Shown here piece after piece: positions 23,601 to 30,103 of a DNA stretch of 36,993 nucleotides; position 1 is the stretch's first letter, and each line of letters starts with the position of its first letter. Made by a program: the position numbers and the translations under genes. Source of the DNA: Hofstenia miamia (lineage: Eukaryota > Xenacoelomorpha > Acoela > Hofsteniidae); NCBI GenBank assembly GCA_900660155.1, contig CABFPE010000312.1, forward strand, positions 702,613-739,605, written 5' to 3'. The notes under the pieces are model-generated. The model made no database searches. It was given only the letters and a program-made list of their open reading frames with translations, and was not told the DNA's origin.

Positions 23601-26600
23601 GTTTTTGAAAAGCATAATATACAACTTTGTGTGCAAATCTGTGTATCTTACATTGTTTATCTTTATTATGGTGAACTTCCAGGTTAGCTTCTCTGGATTC
23701 CTCACAAGATCACATGAAACACTCAAAACCAGAAAGAGATTATAGTTTGTTAAATTTCGTCTCAAAGAGAAAGAAACTAGAAAATGATGATGAGATGTCC
23801 AAACGTTTGAAGAAATCTGTAAAAGTTTCAGTGGAAGAAGACTCAGCTGATCTAGAAATTTCCATTACATCTGCTTCTCAAGATGAAAATGTGGATTCAG
23901 TTGACTTAGAGAATCTGTTTACTTCTATTTCCGAAAATGTAATGGAAGATTCTGCTAGCTCGAAAAGTCCGTGGCTATTTGTATGAATGGAACAGCAAGA
24001 GAAATTGTTTGTTGAGAAGTATACTTGGTTAAAATCCCGCAAAGGTCTTTTGGGTAATTACAATTAATGATACATTCAAAGTCGCACCCGAGGTGGTAAC
24101 AGGTCGTATTTTTGCAGGCCTTACCTGCCACAAATAAAAAAAAGAATTAACATATTTCGAAAACATGTAGACTTTCAAAAATCATCTAAATATAATAGTC
24201 GTCTTTTGATCTTAGGGTTTAATTTTCTTAGTGACAGTAAACAGTTAGTTAGAAATGTTCGAAATTTATTTCACGAATATGCAAATAATTATTAGTTGCA
24301 ACTGTACTGTTAAGTTTCTTAAGTTATTTTATTTATTACCCTAAATATTCGGAAAAGGATATTGTTAGGTTGTCTACAATGTGAAAAGGCTAAATATCTT
24401 GCGCGACTGAAGGAATCCCAAGTACACTTACCATCAGAATGGTGTTTATATCAGGTTGGTGCATGTAGTGAATATCAATCAAACCAACTATCATCACTTC
24501 GAATGAAAATCTAGAAACACAAAGAATCAAGAGCACATGAACTTGTTGAAGAGATCTCTGCTTCCAAAAAAGATTTAATTCTTGAAGATACAACTGAAGC
24601 TTTGTTTAAAACAGCAGATTACTTTACTAAATCGAATCGATCAAAATCTGATTTTGGTAGCCTTGGCGAATATAAAGAAATTATTGGTGTAGACTTGTGT
24701 GTTACTCTTTATTCGAGATATAATGCAATTGAAAAGATAAATCACATTGGAGAGCAAATGAGAAAGCGCATTGTTGAGCATATCATTGAAAACCAAAGTA
24801 AATTAGCAATTTTAATCGATTAGTCAGTTACTGTTGCAAGCAAGACGGTTATGGCAATCCATATAAAAAGTGACTTGGGTATTGCGAACCCATTTTTATC
24901 ATCTTTGCCTTGGTAGAATTACCTTCATAAACACTCAATCCTACTTGCAGCAACATTGGGTTCTGTTTACTAGTGATGGGGTAAATAATTTGACAGGAAT
25001 AATTTCTGGTGAAAGCAACCAGATTCAAGGCGGTGTACATGAAAATTGTTTGCACGGCATTGTCTCAATCACCGGTTGGAACTCGCTGTAGGTGATTCTG
25101 TTGCAGATGTTAGATGTTAGAGGTGTAAACCATTTTAAAACATAAATTGTACTCAATTTTCAGTACATCCAGCAAAAATTTCAAGAATTAGTGGTGAAAT
25201 ATCAGGACAGATCTTAAGGGGGTACCCCCACAGAAAATTTACCAAAATACTATAAATTGTAACATTTTCTTTTAGTTATTAAATTTAGTCAAAATAATTT
25301 TTCAGAAAATACATTCAAATTTCATGAAAAATATGAAAATATCTCACAGTTTTGGCTTATTTTTGTTCAAAAATGCCTCATTATATATTCATTTTGCCAT
25401 AACTTCTGCTAGGAATGGACAAAGCATCAGGTACAAACTTGTACAAACAAACACAGTTTGCCACCGGCCATAGTAATGTCTATTACGCCAACATTTGATA
25501 CCCTCTCAGATGAACGCCTTTTGACAAAATGTCTTGACGGATATACGCAAAACGCTTGTGATAGTTTTAATGCTTTGAGCTGGAAGAGATGCCCAAAGGA
25601 AATATTTACTGGGACAAATGTTGTATCAATTGCAGTAGCACTTGCTGTTAGTCATTTGAATGATGAAGCGTCGTCAGAATTGAATGTTTTGTGTAAGATG
25701 GGAATAATTGAAGGGGGATTTAAACACGACAGTGATGTATGAAGGAAGATGAAAGTAGAGTCAAAGGGAGTCAAAGAAGGTCAGAAATGCTAGAAAAGAA
25801 GAAAAGACAATCTCTGAGAACTAAATATTGAGAAAGAGGGAATAACATATCAATCTGGTAGATTTTAGGTAATAGCCGAACTTTAACTGTGTTTTTCTCC
25901 ACTGTTCATTTTCTTGCATTTTGCATATTTTTGGCAAAAAATCTTCAAGAAGAAAAGGAGTACCAACATCAAATTTGGCATGTATATAGTACACCCATTG
26001 GTCTATGCAACTACAGAAAGATTTTTTATGCTATGTCTTTAATTTTTTGGAAAATTGGTTTACGCATATTTAATGAGCTGAGTACTAATTAAAAATGCAC
26101 ATGTATGCATGCTACTACTTATCATTTCATAAATTGCACAAAATCTCTCCGTGGTTGCATAGGGCCCATATTAGCTTTAATATGATATATGGTTTGCCAA
26201 TATAAATGATTCATATCACCTGAAAAAATTTGCCACAAAGTATATTCTTTTATTTCCTTTGTATTAAGTTCCCATGGCAACCAAATTTCCGATTCCTCCG
26301 AAATTTTGTTTTTCAACGTTACAACCTTCGGTTATTACATGCATACTATTATTTTTTAACATAACCTCAAATCTGAGAAAATTGAATTTCTGTGGGGATA
26401 CCCCCATAAAGATAGGTGGTATTTTAGATATTTGTTGCGTAGCAAGCAGTTTTCGAACAGTCAGTGCAATTTGGTGATTATTTTCAATCCAATAATCGCC
26501 ATCGGTTCAAAAGAACTCTTTTTGAGACTAGGAAGCACAGAATTTCTTGGTGATCTTGCTCTCTTATGCATGAAATTCTGTGTGAAATCCCGGATCTTTC

Positions 26601-27537
26601 CTTGCAGCCTCAAGAATAATCAATAACTACTCTAAAGGGTCACCACCAAATAAAGCGAATAATTCTTGTTTTGACATCAGACATTTCAGGGTGAAAACGT
26701 TAAGGAAGAATAGTAAAATCATGTCCATTAATCGTAATCTACTGATTCAGAGTTTGGTTAATTGCATGAACAGCAGACTTTGTTTGACACCCAATGATAA
26801 TATTAAATTTTTGAATTCTTCTGAAGTTGTAGACTTTTCCAAATGGCCAAAGGAGCCTTCTATCAAGCATGATGAAAAGGAAATAAAGTATCACATAGAG
26901 AATCTTCAAATCAATTATGCAAACGCAATAAAGGGAATGCGTGAATGGCTAGAAGTTGAAGGAAAATAAGTGTCAATTAACTTGAGAGAACTCTTTACCA
27001 GTATTAAGACAATACCCTGTAGCTCTGCTGAATGAGAGAGAAATTTTTCAGCAATTAATATTTTATCAGATTTCAGATCGTCACTTCTCATAATCAATAG
27101 ACCACATTTGAACAGGTTTAACCTAAAACAATATTTTAATTCGTGGCTTCATCATCATCGGAATGTCATAGACTCAAAATCCCGTGAAAAAACATTTAAA
27201 TGTGTTTCAAATACAATGTGGAATATATTTTGTAATTTCCTCATATAGACGATTATGAAACTGTTATGCATTATTTTTTCTGGCATTGTTTATAATTTTA
27301 CTAATAAGAAACTACAACTTTTGATGACAGTATGTGTATTATAAGTAGGGTATAGAAATGTCTTATTTAATCATATCTTTGATACCAATATCAAACATAT
27401 TGAATGTTTAGCAATCGTCAAATACGCCAAATTGTATCATTTTCAGTTTGAGTCTTGGGCAAAAAATGTCTCGTATATGCTGCTTTTTAATTACAATTAG
27501 CGTATACCCACTGCAAATTTTAAGAATACACCCCTAT

Positions 27538-27571
<34 letters not shown>

Positions 27572-29636
27572 TAGTTAGTTTTACCTTAACAATACTTTGT
27601 ATTCCAGATGCAAACTCATTCAAATCGTTAACTTTCTGTCCATGCGACCGCATTCCTAGAAAATCAATTCGACTGTCAGGACAAGAATGCACATGCTGCT
27701 GTGTTAGACCGAGGAAAAACAATTGCACTTCTGGATGTTTAACAAGACAAGAGGTCTAAAATGAAAAAGTATAGAGAACATGCACAAATAAATCAATACA
27801 TTTGCTTGAATAGATAAAGGCTCGTGAATAATGCAATAAAAATAAAAATTACAATGTCAGGAGAAGATAAGAAATGTGTAATTGTGCGAATACTGTGAAG
27901 CATTAAGGCAACAGACAAAACTTTACGACCGTCTAAACTCGACGCGATTTCTTTCAGCATATCACCAAGTCTTCCTCTGTCATAAGGGTACTGCACAAGA
28001 ATTACGTTTTCCAAACAACTTTCCGCTAGCTAAAATATGGATGCCAACATGCATTACATTTCGAACACAATTAAATAAGACTGATTTCTTAGCAGAAATA
28101 CATTTAAACTTAAAATGCCTTTATAAAGGACAATGAGTTTTAAATTTTCACAGCCTATTGCTATTGTGAAATTTGGAAATCCTTAGAATGTGATTGAAAG
28201 TAATGCTAAAATACTTGAAAATGTCAACTATTTTCATTGAAAATTCCAATTTCTAAAATAGTTTTAAATTCTCATGATTCCAAATGTTCAGGCAATCAAA
28301 CAGCTAACCTGGAGTGTTTCTTAGTATGTAGATAAACTACCTAAACCTATTGAGGTGTGCCATGCACTGAAGGCACCTGCGATCAGACCATAGCAGGATA
28401 AAGAACAAAAATGAAACAGGAGGTCCTCCTCTATCTCTTAGATTTTGGTTATCAGTGTTAGTTCGTGAGTTAAAAGCGTAAAAATTTTTTATAAGAAACT
28501 TAGTTTGTAAGAAAAATCTAGGATAATTTAGGATAGTGGAATAGTTAGTTACAAGCAAATGGCTTAAGTAAAATATTCATAGCCTAGATAATTTACAGAA
28601 GAGATTACAAACAATTTCTAGGTAGTTTAAGGTAACTTAGATGACAAAAATCAACTACGAGATGCTATTAAACTAAACAGTGTCTGGAGATATTTTCTAA
28701 GAGTCCATTAAGGACAAAAAAGAAATTAAAAGAGGATATTGATTCAGTATATATCTACTGAAGCACATAAATATCACAGGACTATTCTTCGATACTTTTT
28801 AAAAAGTAAACTAATTTTAAATGTACAATGTAATCTAATATTATCTACATAAAAGGCACACGCCTGTATAATAGTTAGATTTCCAAAACATTGTTACTTA
28901 TCTGTGCGAAACATCAGATCTCAAGTTTACTTACATTTTGCTTCTTCAACAAGTTTTGCACACCTTGTGACAACATATCCAAAAAGTACAATTTTGTAGT
29001 GTGGATACCCATCACGATAAAAAAAACTTAATTATGAGATAAACTTGCAATTTCAAATATTTAACAGTAGTTATAAAATTTATTAGTATCTTCTAAATAT
29101 TCATAAACTGTCATTCAATGAAATTCTGAGGAAAAACGTTGCTACCTACCTTACTACAAGTTTTCACTAGGCGGTCAGAAGCTAAAAGAAGTCTCAATGG
29201 CGTATTTCTAGGGGTAGTAGCATCACAAGTGTCTTCAGTACTGAGTTGTTGCTTGACCGACTGCATACTTAAAGATCTTCTTGCAAGATCTAAACACAGT
29301 GATAGCTAATCATTGCATTCGCTAGAGAATTATTTTTTCAAAAACGATAAGTTTAATTATAAGGCAGTGGAGAAAATTGCGAGGAGTTCTATAACTATGC
29401 ATATTTATTGAGATATTAAATTTTTCACATTAGTACATACTTTACTGCATAAAAATTTTAAAACGAAAGGAAAACAAACTGCTTTCATTTGTAGAAGTTT
29501 TCTCTCTTTGAAGGCTGGTGGAACTAGAGGCGCGTTTACATGACAATTCACTGTTTGCAGGAGTACGTCCTGTAGCATGGCAACTTTTTAGTCGCACAGA
29601 GGCGAAACCTTGTGAAGAAGGCGACTTGTTCACCAT
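11592..29636 (-). CDS. nek8: NEK8/NEK9-type protein kinase with DUF4347-like N domain and RCC1 repeats (whole gene, spliced)
   Basis: Spliced minus-strand gene assembled from about 18 exons whose splice phases agree, except at the exon 4/5 join. Order of domains: Ser/Thr-rich start; DUF4347-like region (exons 3-4); a linker ending [11 protein letters not shown]; kinase domain with GKGAYG loop, catalytic Lys in VILKEI, HRDLKTEN, GDFGISR and GTPYYISPE; then RCC1 propeller blades with the usual GxLG and CG-x-x-HT/FT motifs; then a Ser-rich tail. About 950 residues plus exon 1 is near the length of NEK9. The segment [17 protein letters not shown] and the blade with GIIMT and GCLGHG are closest to NEK8. 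In animals these kinases act at cilia and centrosomes and in mitosis. All catalytic motifs are intact, so the kinase should be active. Introns carry transposons; kinase exons 7-8 appear twice because of an assembly join. Confidence 0.9.
11969..12259. mobile_element. Possible hAT-type MITE related to 4048-4376, one end only
   Basis: The right end reads GTGTCCATCTTTG, the inverse of CAAAGATGGACAC, almost the same terminal motif as the element at 4048-4376. The left part has GGCCCGGCTCCTAAA and other GC-rich patches reminiscent of that element's interior. No clear left terminus or target duplication was found. It lies in intron 17 of the kinase gene. Confidence 0.35.
13103..13313 (-). CDS. NEK8/9-like kinase, exon 17: last RCC1 blade and Ser-rich region
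   Basis: The acceptor TTTAG (13314-13318) precedes a phase-0 start [20 protein letters not shown], a typical RCC1 strand pair (CG-x-x-FT, then a turn). After PPQ it turns into a Ser/Asn/His-rich stretch. I place the donor at GGA|GTAATT (13102-13101) because exon 18 continues in the right phase; read on without splicing, the frame ends at 13005 in unlikely sequence. Confidence 0.75.
13456..13674 (-). CDS. NEK8/9-like kinase, exon 16: RCC1 blade
   Basis: 219 nt, phase 0 at both ends, acceptor TTTGTAG and donor AAG|GTGGAG. It encodes an RCC1 repeat with [20 protein letters not shown] and then [10 protein letters not shown], the G-x-LG turn of the propeller. It follows exon 15 in frame. Similar blades are found at this position in NEK9 and in NEK8. 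Confidence 0.9.
13681..14385 (-). other. Intron 15, no further feature
   Basis: About 711 nt between the donor at 14385 and the acceptor at 13675 (AAG|GTAAAC to GTAG). AT-rich, with no coding stretch or repeat that I can support. Confidence 0.75.
14386..14544 (-). CDS. NEK8/9-like kinase, exon 15: RCC1 blade with NKLGLN motif
   Basis: 159 nt (53 codons), phase 0 at both ends, acceptor TTCAG and donor AAG|GTAAAC. The protein contains [11 protein letters not shown], then [18 protein letters not shown]. The CG-x-DG/S-T/S-M-x-LT plus FNKLGL pattern is highly characteristic of NEK8/NEK9 propellers and separates this gene from generic RCC1 proteins. Confidence 0.93.
14705..14855 (-). CDS. NEK8/9-like kinase, exon 14: RCC1 blade
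   Basis: 151 nt, beginning with the third base of an Arg codon (AG|G) and ending phase 0 at GAG|GTGATT. Encodes [20 protein letters not shown] followed by [19 protein letters not shown]. This is a complete RCC1 unit with the W-G-x-G-x-x-GRLGLG turn. The preceding intron is only 42 nt. Confidence 0.93.
14856..14897 (-). other. 42-nt intron 13
   Basis: Begins GTATATTTTGACG and ends GATTGCGTTTAG. Removing exactly these 42 nt restores the frame between LIESLL-R and MDISCIAS. It is near the lower length limit for spliceosomal introns. Confidence 0.85.
14898..15038 (-). CDS. NEK8/9-like kinase, exon 13: RCC1 blade, NEK8-like
   Basis: 141 nt. It completes an Arg codon from exon 12 and then reads [20 protein letters not shown] and [14 protein letters not shown]. 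The pair GIIMT plus GCLGHG is a strong match to the corresponding NEK8 blade. Donor AAG|GTATAT, acceptor TTTTAG. Confidence 0.93.
15089..15322 (-). CDS. NEK8/9-like kinase, exon 12: first RCC1 blades
   Basis: 234 nt, starting with the last base of an Arg codon. It encodes the linker from kinase to propeller ([11 protein letters not shown]) and then [20 protein letters not shown] and [19 protein letters not shown]. This is an RCC1 blade with the W-G-E-G-x-x-GQLGH turn. Acceptor AATTTAG, donor GCAG|GTTTTT; the following intron is 50 nt. Confidence 0.92.
15323..15608 (-). other. Intron 11
   Basis: 286 nt from GTATAATG to AAATTTAG. No other feature seen. Confidence 0.85.
15609..15805 (-). CDS. 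NEK8/9-like kinase, exon 11: kinase C-lobe end
   Basis: 197 nt, phase 0 start after TTTTAG, ending with two bases of an Arg codon (AG|GTATAA). Encodes [20 protein letters not shown], then [16 protein letters not shown]. The GxFAPI start is typical of NEK kinases and the R in Q-x-RPTA is kinase subdomain XI. This closes the catalytic domain. Confidence 0.93.
16111..16239 (-). CDS. NEK8/9-like kinase, exon 10: kinase subdomains IX-X
   Basis: 129 nt (43 codons), phase 0 at both ends. It starts [20 protein letters not shown] and ends VTKIMK|GTATTA. The SDIWALGC block contains the invariant subdomain IX Asp. The sequence follows directly on ISPEL of exon 9 when the GC-AG intron is removed, and it is closer to NEK8 than to other NEKs. 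Confidence 0.95.
16240..17249 (-). other. Intron 9, a GC-AG intron
   Basis: The donor is CTG|GCAAGT at 17249-17244 and the acceptor TTTTTTAG at 16247-16240. GCAAGT is the consensus extended donor for the minor GC-AG class. The nearest GT, four bases downstream, would shift the frame and create an immediate stop. The intron also carries a probable LINE tail (16540-16955). Confidence 0.88.
16540..16955 (+). mobile_element. Probable LINE 3' end with (ATT)n tail
   Basis: A more GC-rich block on the plus strand with an open frame (about 16612-16875) of about 87 codons ending TGA, including [20 protein letters not shown]. It is followed by a short 3' part with GTCTGCCTTCAGAGGCTAAA, AATAAA and a terminal (ATT)n run. 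A 5'-truncated coding end, short 3'UTR and simple-repeat tail is the usual form of a non-LTR retrotransposon copy. I cannot match the protein end to a specific clade. It is inserted antisense in intron 9 of the kinase gene. Confidence 0.45.
17250..17391 (-). CDS. NEK8/9-like kinase, exon 9: catalytic and activation loops
   Basis: 142 nt. The first base completes the R of HRD (exon 8 ends CAC-AG). It reads [20 protein letters not shown], then GISRIM and [14 protein letters not shown]. Catalytic Asp (HRD-L-K-x-x-N), metal-binding DFG and the SPE motif are all intact. Acceptor AATTTTAG; donor is the unusual CTG|GCAAGT. Confidence 0.96.
17392..18519 (-). other. Intron 8 with (TA)n and start of the duplicated block
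   Basis: Runs from GTACTACATG to AATTTTAG (1,128 nt). It holds a (TA)n run at 17622-17654, and its distal part from 17911 belongs to the block that is repeated after the N at 19139. Confidence 0.8.
17622..17654. repeat. (TA)n microsatellite
   Basis: About 33 nt of alternating AT inside intron 8 of the kinase gene. Confidence 0.9.
18520..18639 (-). CDS. NEK8/9-like kinase, exon 8 (copy A)
   Basis: 120 nt. It completes a Gly codon (GG|A) and reads [20 protein letters not shown], then [19 protein letters not shown] plus two bases of Arg. This is kinase subdomains V-VIb, the YADGGTLAQ hinge into the alpha-E helix and the start of HRD. Acceptor TTGTTTAG, donor CACAG|GTACTA. Identical to 19749-19868. 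Confidence 0.92.
18689..18908 (-). CDS. NEK8/9-like kinase, exon 7 (copy A)
   Basis: 220 nt. It completes the second Gly of the glycine loop and reads [20 protein letters not shown], where the last Lys is the ATP-anchoring residue. It continues with [20 protein letters not shown] and [11 protein letters not shown]. The Glu of NEV is the alpha-C salt-bridge residue. Acceptor ATTTTAG, donor GGCGG|GTAAGT. The intron to exon 8 is 49 nt. Confidence 0.92.
19139..19139. other. Assembly join (N)
   Basis: Single N between copy A (17911-19138) and copy B (19140-20371). The sequence before it matches the end of copy B and the sequence after it matches the start of copy A. Confidence 0.95.
19749..19868 (-). 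CDS. NEK8/9-like kinase, exon 8 (copy B)
   Basis: Same sequence and splice sites as 18520-18639. Using both copies in one transcript would put exon 7 after exon 8 out of phase (AG|GA), so only one set belongs in the mRNA. Confidence 0.6.
19918..20137 (-). CDS. NEK8/9-like kinase, exon 7 (copy B)
   Basis: Same sequence and splice sites as 18689-18908. This copy is the one directly connected to exon 6 through intron 6. It is most likely the same locus sequenced twice, from overlapping contigs or two alleles. Confidence 0.6.
21133..21489. repeat. Duplicated block in intron 6, copy A
   Basis: 357 nt matching 21491-21840 with several substitutions and a 7-nt indel (around 21285). It ends at the N at 21490. 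Confidence 0.85.
21490..21490. other. Assembly join (N)
   Basis: Single N. The base run before it (ATAGATTTACAT) recurs at the end of the next copy (21829-21840) and the run after it (CCATGAGTATTAAAATTAAC) recurs at 21133. Confidence 0.95.
21491..21840. repeat. Duplicated block in intron 6, copy B
   Basis: 350 nt matching 21133-21489, but visibly more diverged than the other two duplications in this window (for example GGCTTTGAAAGCG versus GGTTTGGAAAGAG). Divergent haplotypes or a real old tandem repeat are both possible. Confidence 0.85.
21956..22124 (-). CDS. NEK8/9-like kinase, exon 6: linker and start of kinase domain
   Basis: 169 nt after acceptor CTTTTAG. It reads [20 protein letters not shown], then [11 protein letters not shown] and [13 protein letters not shown] plus one base of Gly. 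[10 protein letters not shown] is kinase subdomain I, and exon 7 supplies AYG to finish the glycine loop. Donor AAAG|GTTTAT. The upstream part is the end of the N-terminal DUF4347-like/linker region. Confidence 0.93.
22299..22383 (-). CDS. NEK8/9-like kinase, exon 5 (probable; phase conflict with exon 4)
   Basis: 85 nt after a good acceptor (CTTTTTTCAG). Read with one leading base it gives [20 protein letters not shown], then YAQAFEIH, and joins exon 6 in phase. The other two frames contain stops. However, exon 4 ends in phase 0 and cannot join this exon in that frame. The donor CAT|GTTTTT is weak. Either an unseen small exon lies between them, or there is an indel. Confidence 0.6.
23085..23359. 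mobile_element. Possible hAT-type MITE, third member of the CAGnGATGGACA family
   Basis: The left end is TAGGGATGGGATC and the right end, inverted, is CAGTGATGGACATGG, close to the ends of 4048-4376. No convincing 8-bp duplication (CTGATAAC versus AGTGTCTC), so the boundaries are unsure. Confidence 0.35.
24054..24368 (+). other. Intron within the hAT transposase remnant
   Basis: 315 nt from GTAATTAC to TATTGTTAG. Its removal joins G of KGLLG to CLQC in frame and rebuilds the zinc-finger region. Such a clean GT-AG fit points to a spliced ancestral intron and not a random insertion. Confidence 0.75.
25214..25217. repeat. TTAA target duplication, left copy
   Basis: TTAA directly before the GGGGGTA end of the inserted element. 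Confidence 0.75.
25218..26405 (+). mobile_element. 1.19 kb TTAA-specific DNA transposon, Kolobok/Mutator-like-domain type
   Basis: Inverted ends GGGGGTACCCCCACAGAAA and GGGGGTATCCCCACAGAAA differ at one of 19 positions. Flanks are TTAA (25214-25217) and ATAA (26406-26409). Removing the element and one flank joins the hAT coding frame exactly as QI-LKIGGILD, so the duplication was TTAA and the right copy has mutated. Inside, 25458-25742 (+) encodes [20 protein letters not shown], then [11 protein letters not shown], and after a break [12 protein letters not shown]. This is the C-terminal part of the 'Mutator-like transposase' domain found in many arthropod proteins (recognised from memory). 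TTAA targets are used by Kolobok and piggyBac, and Kolobok fits better. The catalytic N-terminal part is missing, so it is a shortened copy. Confidence 0.82.
26406..26409. repeat. Target duplication, right copy (mutated to ATAA)
   Basis: ATAA directly after the right end. Reading it as TTAA restores the hAT protein frame across the insertion. Confidence 0.65.
27537..27571. repeat. Compound (CA)n(TA)n microsatellite
   Basis: A short CA run changing into TA, 13 nt from the donor of kinase exon 4, inside intron 4. Confidence 0.85.
27585..27755 (-). CDS. NEK8/9-like kinase, exon 4: second half of DUF4347-like domain
   Basis: 171 nt (57 codons), phase 0 at both ends, acceptor TTCATTTTAG and donor AAG|GTAAAA. 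Encodes [20 protein letters not shown], then [15 protein letters not shown] and [12 protein letters not shown]. This belongs to the N-terminal extension that, from memory, arthropod NEK8/9-like kinases carry in front of the kinase domain. DUF4347 function is unknown. Confidence 0.85.
27853..28029 (-). CDS. NEK8/9-like kinase, exon 3: first half of DUF4347-like domain
   Basis: 177 nt (59 codons) after acceptor CATATTTTAG, ending ATT|GTAATT. Encodes [38 protein letters not shown] and ALMLHS. The pattern of a beta strand (VILVQYP), a helix and a second strand ending in H (SVALMLH) fits the start of a DUF4347-type alpha/beta fold. It joins exons 2 and 4 in phase 0. Confidence 0.83.
28030..29149 (-). 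other. Intron 2 of the kinase gene
   Basis: 1,120 nt from GTAGGTAGC to TATTTTAG. One open stretch (28945-29030) is discussed under rejected items. Nothing else supported. Confidence 0.65.
29150..29289 (-). CDS. NEK8/9-like kinase, exon 2
   Basis: 140 nt between acceptor CTGTGTTTAG and donor AAG|GTAGGT. After two leading bases it reads [20 protein letters not shown], then [33 protein letters not shown] continues smoothly into [13 protein letters not shown] of exon 3. It is the Ser/Arg-rich N-terminal tail plus the first strand of the DUF4347-like domain. Confidence 0.75.
29442..29636 (-). CDS. NEK8/9-like kinase, probable first coding exon (3' end uncertain)
   Basis: The frame from ATG at 29636 reads [20 protein letters not shown] and is Ser/Thr/Lys-rich, as expected for this N terminus. 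Exon 2 needs one base carried over. Donors that provide it are TCAT|GTAAAC (29529-29530 boundary), AACA|GTGAAT and AGCA|GTTTGT. The frame otherwise ends at TAA 29442-29444. Which donor is used, and whether a 5' non-coding exon exists, cannot be told from sequence alone. Confidence 0.55.
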   Translation of the reverse strand: MVNKSPSSQGFASVRLKSCHATGRTPANSELSCKRASSSTSLQREKTSTNESSLFSFRFKIFMQ

Positions 29637-29739
29637 TAAAATTCTGAAAAATAAAAAATGATAGACATTGAAGATAACGCTGCACCAAAAACATATCGGA
29701 AGAAAATGTTGATATTACTTAATGTTAAATTAACCTCTG

Positions 29740-30103
29740 CAAGACGCAAACTATAACACAATAACCTTAGTATATGCCATTCAGGGCGTAACTCCAAAAT
29801 TACCATAAATATTTTTAAAATTCTGAGTTTTAAAAAAAAAATATAATGGAAAGAACGTAACAACCAAAAAAAAATCCGAAAAAATTGCGGATAACAATTC
29901 TTTATTGAAACCAAAATTCATCAAGACGCAAACTATAACACAATAACCTTAGTATATGCCATTCAGGGCGTAACTCCAAAATTACCATAAATATTTTTAG
30001 AATTTATTAGTTTTTTCAAAAAAATTTAATCGCAAGTAGCGTACAAACTAATAAAGATACTGAAAAGTTCGCGACTACCATCTCTTTTTGTAACCCAAAT
30101 TCA
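29740..30103. repeat. Two-unit tandem repeat, 182-bp period
   Basis: 29740-29817 is repeated without mismatch at 29922-29999 (offset 182). The remainder of the two units is only loosely similar. It lies just upstream of the kinase gene's first coding exon, in its probable promoter or 5' region. Confidence 0.8.

Larger units (their letters stand above)
23714..27248 (+). pseudogene. hAT-superfamily transposase pseudogene (KIAA1586-like), interrupted by another element
   Basis: A degraded transposase gene in the order expected for hAT. N terminus [15 protein letters not shown] with an acidic linker; TTF-type zinc-finger part [10 protein letters not shown] + [16 protein letters not shown]; then [31 protein letters not shown] and KLAILID, which ends at the first catalytic Asp (stop right after it at 24821-24823). 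The RNase-H-fold block [18 protein letters not shown] lies at about 25053-25108. After the inserted element come ILKIGGILD and [12 protein letters not shown] (26408-26475), WPKEPSIKH, and the C-terminal dimerisation motif [11 protein letters not shown] then [10 protein letters not shown] (about 27001-27064). It ends at TAG 27246-27248. Several in-frame stops and frameshifts make it non-functional. The family resembles host proteins such as KIAA1586 from memory. No terminal repeats were located. Confidence 0.88.
22384..27584 (-). other. Intron 4 (5.2 kb), host of a nested transposon insertion
   Basis: Runs between the exon 4 donor AAG|GTAAAA and the exon 5 acceptor. Most of it is the antisense hAT transposase remnant (23714-27248) with its internal insertion. 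22400-23080 shows nothing recognisable. A small missing exon may be hidden in it (see exon 5). Confidence 0.75.

Noticed and set aside
23651..23720. Minus-strand stretch ending AACAAT|GTAAGA as the missing exon between exons 4 and 5
   Set aside because: It overlaps the start of the hAT remnant, has a poor acceptor, and its phase does not repair the exon 4/5 join.
25458..25742. Independent host gene
   Set aside because: It lies between inverted ends and TTAA flanks and encodes part of a transposase domain.
27882..28136. 84-codon plus-strand frame
   Set aside because: Antisense shadow of kinase exon 3.
28945..29030. Open minus-strand stretch ([20 protein letters not shown]) ending at a good GTAAGT donor, as an extra kinase-gene exon
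   Set aside because: No acceptor puts it in phase with exon 2, while exon 2 joins exon 3 directly in phase 0.
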